Source: an uncultured Brachybacterium sp.
Lineage (GTDB): Bacteria > Actinomycetota > Actinomycetes > Actinomycetales > Dermabacteraceae
Reading direction: 5' to 3'
Length of the DNA: 64,000 bases
Assembly: GCF_947500705.1 (NCBI RefSeq)
Contig: NZ_CANMSY010000002.1
Coordinates: 434,001-498,000, forward strand
The notes under the pieces were generated by a model, which saw only the letters and a program-made list of their open reading frames with translations, was not told the DNA's origin and did no database searches. Below, one piece after another: positions 61,061 through 64,000 of the stretch (the stretch's first letter is position 1; each line of letters starts with the position of its first letter). A program made the translations under genes and the position numbers.

Positions 61061-62572
61061 TCACAGCCGGGCGATCACCCCGAGGTCGGTCCTCACCCAC
61101 CACGCACCGCTCCCCCGCCGCTCGGCAGGCCGCGCAAAGCGGTACTCGAAGTACCGCACGCGGATCCCCGTCGGCGCCCTGCCTTCGAACGGATCGGTGC
61201 GCAGCAGGCGCCGTACGCCGGAGTCGCCGCTGCGCAGCTTCTCGAGCAGCGCCACGAACCAGGCCTGCGGCCCCGGACGCAGTGCCAGGAACCACATCTG
61301 CCAGTCCAACCGCAGATGATAGGGCGCGAACTGCCCAGAGCGGCGGCTCACGTCCCCGGGCTTGCCCTTGAACTCGTACGGGAGCCATTCCTCCTCCGCA
61401 GCGGTCTCCGGGTCCGGGGCGCGCGTGCCCTCGATGACCACCTCGAAGCGTCTCTCCGTCATCGATCCGAAAGCCCCATAGGCGTTGACCAGGTGGAAGC
61501 GGTTGAAGCTCGCATTCATCAGCTGCCGGGAGGAGAAGAGGTTCCGCAGCGGCTTCCAGGAGAGCACGAGCAGGGCCGCGAACACGGCGAGGATCAGCAG
61601 CTGCCACCACAGCGGGGAGGCGTCGAGCGCGACGGGATCCCCGAGCGCCGGCCATCTCTCCCAACCCCAGCCCGGCCAGGGCCCGCCGGTCGCCCAGCGC
61701 AGGAAGGAGTCGCTGATCGCCGCGCAGGCGACCAGGATCGTCAGCCAGTTCAGCCACGCGTAGTTGCCGGTCAGCACGAGGAAGAGCTGGGTGAGGATCA
61801 CCGCCACCGCCGCGATCGAGGCGAACGGCTGCGGCAGCAGGATGAGCCAGATCACCCCGAGCTGCACAGCATGGCTGCCGAGCACCTCGAGCTGGTGCCA
61901 TCGATGCGGCGCGAGATGGGCCAGCCGGCTCAGCGGACCGGGCATCGGCTGGGTCTGGTGGTGATGATCCATCGCGGTGAGGTCGCGCCAGGAATCGTCG
62001 CCGCGCAGCTTGATCATCCCGGCCCCGAACTCGAGGCGCAGCAGCATCCAGCGCAGGAAGAACAGGATCAGCAGCGAAGGCGCGACCGCGTGGGAGCCGA
62101 GGAAGCCCACCAGGAAGCCGCACTCCAGCAGCATCGATTCCCAGCCGAAGCCGTAGAACACCTGGCCCACGGAATGGATCGACAGGTACAGCAGCCACAT
62201 CGCGCCGAACACCGCGATCATCGACCAGGCGGGCCCCTGCTGCGGCAGACCCACCACCACGGTGGCACCGAGCACGATGCCCACCAGGCACATCGCCCGC
62301 AGCAGGCGATCGCTGTACGGGGTGCGGTGCCAACGGAACAGCGTCGGTCCGGCGCGGTCGCCCACCCGGTCGAGGAACTCAGGGGCCGGCAGCAGGCCCC
62401 GCTCCCCCAGCAGCACCGGGAACTGGTGGTAGCTCGAGAGGAAGGCGAGCATGAACACCGCCGCGACCCCGCGCTGGATCACCTCGCGGGCGATCAGATG
62501 GTCGTGCCCGTCCAGCAGGGCGAGCCAGCTGATCCATTCCATGGCGTCCACCTCCGGGCTCGGGGTCTCCAA
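61061..62572 (-). CDS. Lipase maturation factor family membrane protein
   Basis: 503 residues with about nine helices in the first two-thirds, then a soluble C-terminal domain. The family blocks are visible: YHQFPVLLGERGLLPAPEFL, SIHSVGQVFYGFGWESMLLECGFL, WMLLRLEFGAGMIKLRGDDSWRDLTAMDHHHQTQPMPGPLSRLAHLAPH, and the C-terminal GTRAPDPETAAEEEWLPYEFKGKPGDVSRR...RLDWQMWFLALRP. In vertebrates LMF1 matures lipases in the ER; the bacterial role is unknown. ATG start without a clear ribosome-binding site; a Met ten residues in is an alternative. Confidence 0.88.
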   Translation of the reverse strand: METPSPEVDAMEWISWLALLDGHDHLIAREVIQRGVAAVFMLAFLSSYHQFPVLLGERGLLPAPEFLDRVGDRAGPTLFRWHRTPYSDRLLRAMCLVGIVLGATVVVGLPQQGPAWSMIAVFGAMWLLYLSIHSVGQVFYGFGWESMLLECGFLVGFLGSHAVAPSLLILFFLRWMLLRLEFGAGMIKLRGDDSWRDLTAMDHHHQTQPMPGPLSRLAHLAPHRWHQLEVLGSHAVQLGVIWLILLPQPFASIAAVAVILTQLFLVLTGNYAWLNWLTILVACAAISDSFLRWATGGPWPGWGWERWPALGDPVALDASPLWWQLLILAVFAALLVLSWKPLRNLFSSRQLMNASFNRFHLVNAYGAFGSMTERRFEVVIEGTRAPDPETAAEEEWLPYEFKGKPGDVSRRSGQFAPYHLRLDWQMWFLALRPGPQAWFVALLEKLRSGDSGVRRLLRTDPFEGRAPTGIRVRYFEYRFARPAERRGSGAWWVRTDLGVIARL

Positions 62573-62640
62573 CTCCGATCATCCGCCGTCGGGCCCGAAC
62601 TGTCACGGGCGCGCCCATGTCCCGGCGCCGACTCCCGCGC

Positions 62641-63351
62641 TCACAGCACGGCCGGTGCGAGGGTCGCCACCACCCACCAGCTGCACGCGCCGAGCACGAG
62701 AGCGAAGCTCAGGAGCCATCCCCAGGCCGGCACCGGGGTCAGCTGGGCGAGCTGAGCCGGATCCTCCGAGCGGCCGCCGCCGGTCATCACCGCACCCAGG
62801 TGCCGCCAGGCCCCCAGCAGCAGGAACACCCCGGCGGCCAGGGTCAGCAGGGCGGCGAGCGCGGGACTTCCCCACCACCACAGCGCGCCCACGCCGGCGG
62901 CGGTGCCGAGCACCGCGGCCAGGGTGTGCAGGGAGCGGGTGAAGACCAGGGACAGCACCAGCACCACCAGCGCGGCGAACAGTGCGGTGCGCGCCCAGCC
63001 GTGCAGGGAGATCTGGACCAGCACCGCGCCGACGATCGCAGGCGCGGGATATCCGGCCCAGGTGGAGGCCACCCGACCCAGGCCCCGGCGCGGGCCCACG
63101 GTGACCGCGTGCCCCGACATGTCGGCGCTGACCACGAAGCCGGTGAAGCGCCGACCCAGCATGATCCCGATGATCGCGTGACCGAGCTCGTGCACGATCG
63201 TCACCGCGAGCCGCGCCGGCCGCCACAGCGGCGGCAGCACCACGGCTGCCAGCGCGACGGCGAGCGCGAGCAGGATCCACCAGCCGGGGGCGGGAGCAGC
63301 CTGGGGCATGAGGCGGTCCGTGATCTCGTGACCCAGCTGCTCGACGTCCAT
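62641..63351 (-). CDS. M50-type membrane metalloprotease-like protein
   Basis: 236 residues with about six helices. The zinc-binding motif HExxH is intact as TIVHELGHAIIGIMLGRRF near residue 55. The downstream region GRVASTWAGYPAPAIVGAVLV corresponds to the second family motif, where site-2 proteases usually carry NPxxD/G; here it reads YPAPA. That deviation is shared by the actinobacterial M50B-like branch. Intramembrane proteolysis is likely but no substrate is apparent. ATG at 63351 (MDVEQLGHEITDRL) chosen as the first Met of the conserved part. Confidence 0.82.
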   Translation of the reverse strand: MDVEQLGHEITDRLMPQAAPAPGWWILLALAVALAAVVLPPLWRPARLAVTIVHELGHAIIGIMLGRRFTGFVVSADMSGHAVTVGPRRGLGRVASTWAGYPAPAIVGAVLVQISLHGWARTALFAALVVLVLSLVFTRSLHTLAAVLGTAAGVGALWWWGSPALAALLTLAAGVFLLLGAWRHLGAVMTGGGRSEDPAQLAQLTPVPAWGWLLSFALVLGACSWWVVATLAPAVL

Positions 63352-63446
63352 CAGGACATGGTGACAGCTCCGCCCCGGAGCGCGCTGGGAGCATGCCAGA
63401 CTGGCCGGAACCGTCGACGACGACACGAAGGACCAGGTGGCACCGC

Positions 63447-64000
63447 ATGCCGGAGATCGACCCCGCCCTTGCCCGCTGGATCACCGCCCCGGGTGAGGAT
63501 CCGCAGAATCCGCTGCTGCGGCTGTCCTTCGAGCTGACCTCCCCTCCGGTCGCGGCCCGGCTGCTGGTGACGGGGCTGGGCACCTTCCGCGCCTCGCTCA
63601 ACGGCACCCCGGTCAGCGATGGCCGCCTCGATCCGGGGCTGACGGATCCCCGTCGGCGGGTGCAGGTGTGCGAGGTGGAGGTCGCGGCGCTGCTCACCCG
63701 CGGCGAGAACGTGCTCGCGATCGAGCTGGGTCGCGGGTTCCACGCGATCACCACTCCGAACGAGTGGCGCTGGCAGCTGGCACCGTGGCGGGGGCCGGTG
63801 AGGGCCTGGGCGCGGCTGCGGATCGATCTGGCCGACGGCACCACCCGGGCGCTGAGCACCGGCGAGGGGTGGCGCACCCGGCCGGGGCCGGTGGTCTTCG
63901 ACTCGATGTACGAGGGAGAGACCTTCCTCCCCACCGAGGATCCGGCCGCCTGGCGGCTGCCGGGCTATGACGACGCCGACTGGGCCCCGGCGCTCGTGGA
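63447..64000 (+). CDS. Alpha-L-rhamnosidase (GH78), N-terminal part, cut by window edge
   Basis: 185 codons are in the window with no stop before the end. The reading frame gives MPEIDPALARWITAPGEDPQ, then RLLVTGLGTFRASLNGTPVSDGRLDPGLTDPRRRVQ and GENVLAIELGRGFHAITTPNEW, the N-terminal beta domain of GH78 rhamnosidases. Next comes DSMYEGETFLPTEDPAAWRLPGYDDADW, matching the conserved xGExYDAR...PGW..xxxDDSxW region. Catalytic residues lie beyond the edge. It would cleave rhamnose from plant glycosides or pectin. ATG follows AAGGACCAGGTGG; divergent from the M50 gene. Confidence 0.85.
   Translation, partial: MPEIDPALARWITAPGEDPQNPLLRLSFELTSPPVAARLLVTGLGTFRASLNGTPVSDGRLDPGLTDPRRRVQVCEVEVAALLTRGENVLAIELGRGFHAITTPNEWRWQLAPWRGPVRAWARLRIDLADGTTRALSTGEGWRTRPGPVVFDSMYEGETFLPTEDPAAWRLPGYDDADWAPALV

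Overview
This is chromosomal DNA from a high-GC Gram-positive actinobacterium. The evidence is a GC content near 70 percent, frequent GTG starts, actinobacterial families (DUF3263, LytR_C, DUF4126, DUF6328, FprA) and a CIRCE-controlled groEL. The gene set fits Brachybacterium or another Dermabacteraceae member. That genus guess is from remembered family distributions, not from any search. No phage, insertion sequence, CRISPR array or rRNA was seen. Two tRNA genes are present (Thr-UGU and Ser-GCU).

Layout. 0-9 kb: groEL start with its HrcA operator, cell-envelope and DUF3263 proteins, uracil-DNA glycosylase, trehalose synthase, a multidrug-type MFS carrier fused to CBS domains, and a large anchored protein. 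9-19 kb: tRNA-Thr, a DsbA-like thiol oxidoreductase, a membrane Ser/Thr kinase, the AIM24 / permuted ATP-grasp-alpha-E / transglutaminase cluster, a formate-nitrite channel and ferredoxin-NADP reductase. 19.2-20.6 kb: a repeat-rich island with a DUF559 nuclease-like gene between two related 44-nt hairpins. 20.6-32.6 kb: an aminotransferase, a dead abgT remnant, and a carbohydrate block (alpha-galactosidase, two permeases, a binding lipoprotein) facing a ROK regulator, a LacI regulator and a second lacI-type gene broken by one in-frame amber codon.

32.6-48 kb: membrane proteins, a DUF47-PiT phosphate pair, phosphoglucomutase, an acidic surface protein, a small tyrosine phosphatase, two acetyltransferases around an App1-type phosphatase, an aldo/keto reductase and PEP carboxylase. 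48-52.6 kb: a complete ectoine-type ABC uptake operon (ehuBCDA order) divergent from a GntR regulator, then tRNA-Ser. 52.7-64 kb: peroxiredoxin, a K+ channel with RCK domains, a helix-hairpin-helix/DUF1801 fusion, a LacI regulator divergent from a tagaturonate epimerase-type gene with two clear operator palindromes, BioY, a lipase-maturation-factor homologue, an M50-like protein, and the start of an alpha-L-rhamnosidase cut by the window edge.

How it works together: most of the window is housekeeping plus three regulated nutrient modules (alpha-galactosides; ectoine-like solutes; hexuronate or related sugar acids, with rhamnosides at the edge). The sugar importer has no ATPase of its own and probably borrows a shared one. 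The most unusual region is the DUF559 island. The best-defined regulatory structure is the LacI/uxaE intergenic region.
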